From Campylobacterales bacterium (GTDB lineage: Bacteria; Campylobacterota; Campylobacteria; Campylobacterales; Nitratiruptoraceae), in assembly GCA_027068245.1 (NCBI GenBank), contig JAMOUF010000198.1, positions 1 through 7,723 on the forward strand: 7,723 nucleotides of DNA, read 5' to 3'. Both the position numbers and the translations under genes were made by a program. This document shows, in pieces, positions 6,912-7,723 of this stretch. A model generated the notes under the pieces. That model was not told the origin of the DNA and ran no database searches. It worked only from the letters and a program-made list of their open reading frames with translations. Positions within the stretch are counted from its first letter, which is position 1. Every line of letters starts with the position of its first letter.

Positions 6912-7679
6912 ATGATAACAAAAGTAATTGAAATAGCTAAATCTGCGGGCCGAGAAATAATGAAAATCTACGATACCGATTTTGAAGTGGCGTTAAAACA
7001 GGATAACTCGCCTTTGACGATAGCAGACAAAGAGGCCAATCGTATCATCGTAACTAATCTAAAAAAATTGTCCGATTATCCAATCTTGAGCGAAGAGGAA
7101 AAAGAGATCCCCTACGAGATACGGCGCAAGTGGAACTTCTACTGGTGCGTCGATCCGCTAGACGGTACGAAAGAGTTCATCAAAAAAAACGGAGAGTTCA
7201 CGGTCAACATCGCTCTCATTCATCAAGGAGAGCCCATTTTAGGCGTAGTATACGCTCCCGCTTTAGAAGAACTCTACTACGCCCAAAAAGGCGAAGGCGC
7301 TTATAAAAACGGCCAACGACTCCATATAAAAAAAAAGATGAGCGGCCCATTTCGTATCGTTGCCAGCAAATCCCATCTCAACGACGAAACAAAGCGTTTC
7401 ATCGAAAAGTTCGATAATGCGAATATGCTAAGTAGAGGAAGCAGCCTCAAACTTTGTATGATCGCTGAAGGGAGCGCCGATATCTATCCAAGATTAGCCC
7501 CCACTATGGAGTGGGATACGGCGGCTGCCGATGCGATAGTAAGAGAGAGCGGCCATATGACCTACAAGATCGAACCCGTTACACTCGATACGATCGAGAG
7601 TATAGAAAATATACGAAATTTATCGCCTTTGGTATACAATAAACCAAATCTTTTGAATCCTTGGTTTGTGGTCCTATGA
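6912..7679 (+). CDS. cysQ: 3'(2'),5'-bisphosphate nucleotidase CysQ
   Basis: A 255-residue member of the inositol-monophosphatase/Li+-sensitive phosphatase superfamily that hydrolyses adenosine 3',5'-bisphosphate (PAP), the by-product of PAPS use, to AMP. Metal-binding motifs: ILSEEE with Glu61/Glu62; the signature DPLDGTKEFIKKNGEFTVNI from Asp81 with Asp84; and PTMEWDTAAADAIV with Asp202. GVVYAPALEELYYAQKGEG (111-129) is also CysQ-like, as is the ending LLNPWFVVL. The DGTKEFIK form separates CysQ from plain inositol phosphatases. The gene starts with no gap after ugd and overlaps the putative cysC by four bases (ATGA). Arginine codons are mostly CGN (8 of 11), unlike ugd (10 of 16 AGR), hinting at a different history. 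It could serve sulfate assimilation or polysaccharide sulfation. Confidence 0.93.
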   Translation: MITKVIEIAKSAGREIMKIYDTDFEVALKQDNSPLTIADKEANRIIVTNLKKLSDYPILSEEEKEIPYEIRRKWNFYWCVDPLDGTKEFIKKNGEFTVNIALIHQGEPILGVVYAPALEELYYAQKGEGAYKNGQRLHIKKKMSGPFRIVASKSHLNDETKRFIEKFDNANMLSRGSSLKLCMIAEGSADIYPRLAPTMEWDTAAADAIVRESGHMTYKIEPVTLDTIESIENIRNLSPLVYNKPNLLNPWFVVL

Positions 7680-7723
7680 AAAATATCGTCTGGCATACGC
7701 ATACAATTACAAAAAAAGATCGC
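7676..7723 (+). CDS. cysC: Probable adenylylsulfate kinase CysC, N-terminus only (runs off window)
   Basis: Only 16 codons are visible: MKNIVWHTHTITKKDR. The NIVWH-H-(V/I)T---R pattern is the usual beginning of APS kinases (E. coli CysC has VVWHSHPVT), just ahead of the P-loop, which would lie outside the window. APS kinase phosphorylates adenylylsulfate to PAPS. The ATG overlaps the cysQ stop (ATGA) and no clear ribosome site is visible, consistent with translational coupling. The identification rests on a short segment plus its cysQ neighbour. Confidence 0.72.
   Translation, partial: MKNIVWHTHTITKKDR

Overview
The window is a fully coding stretch with every gene on the + strand. The proteins (a SerRS, an EI24-type membrane protein directly after serS, a Wzz/Ugd pair) and the AGA/AGG- and ATA-rich codon use suggest a Campylobacterota (epsilonproteobacterial) genome, probably an environmental or vent-type genus. 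That assignment is inference from protein style; no rRNA or other marker is present. No gene-free stretch exceeds about 25 bases, and I see no tRNA, rRNA, insertion sequence, CRISPR array or convincing terminator.

Left part (1-2017): the 3' end of a CrcB/FluC fluoride channel is followed by a tight three-gene cassette. It holds a 75-residue cysteine-containing protein of unknown function, a glutamine-synthetase-fold amidoligase, and a class I glutamine amidotransferase / peptidase C26 (PuuD-like gamma-glutamyl hydrolase). The last two overlap, as do the first two. A GS-fold ligase paired with a C26 hydrolase recalls PuuA/PuuD in gamma-glutamyl-putrescine metabolism, but the substrate here is unknown. 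This is the best candidate in the window for an uncharacterised small pathway.

Middle part (2040-4226): seryl-tRNA synthetase, probably with its own promoter overlapping the end of the C26 gene, then a polytopic EI24-domain membrane protein.

Right part (4226-7723): start of a surface-polysaccharide locus. It opens with a Wzz-type chain-length regulator whose periplasmic region carries two separate arrays of 15-residue (45-bp) repeats, seven units each. UDP-glucose 6-dehydrogenase follows (UDP-glucuronate supply), then CysQ (PAP phosphatase) and the first 16 codons of what looks like CysC (APS kinase). Together these suggest an acidic, possibly sulfated, polysaccharide: Ugd supplies uronic acid, CysC would make PAPS, CysQ would clear the PAP left by sulfotransfer, and Wzz would set chain length. 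The alternative for CysQ/CysC is ordinary assimilatory sulfate metabolism.
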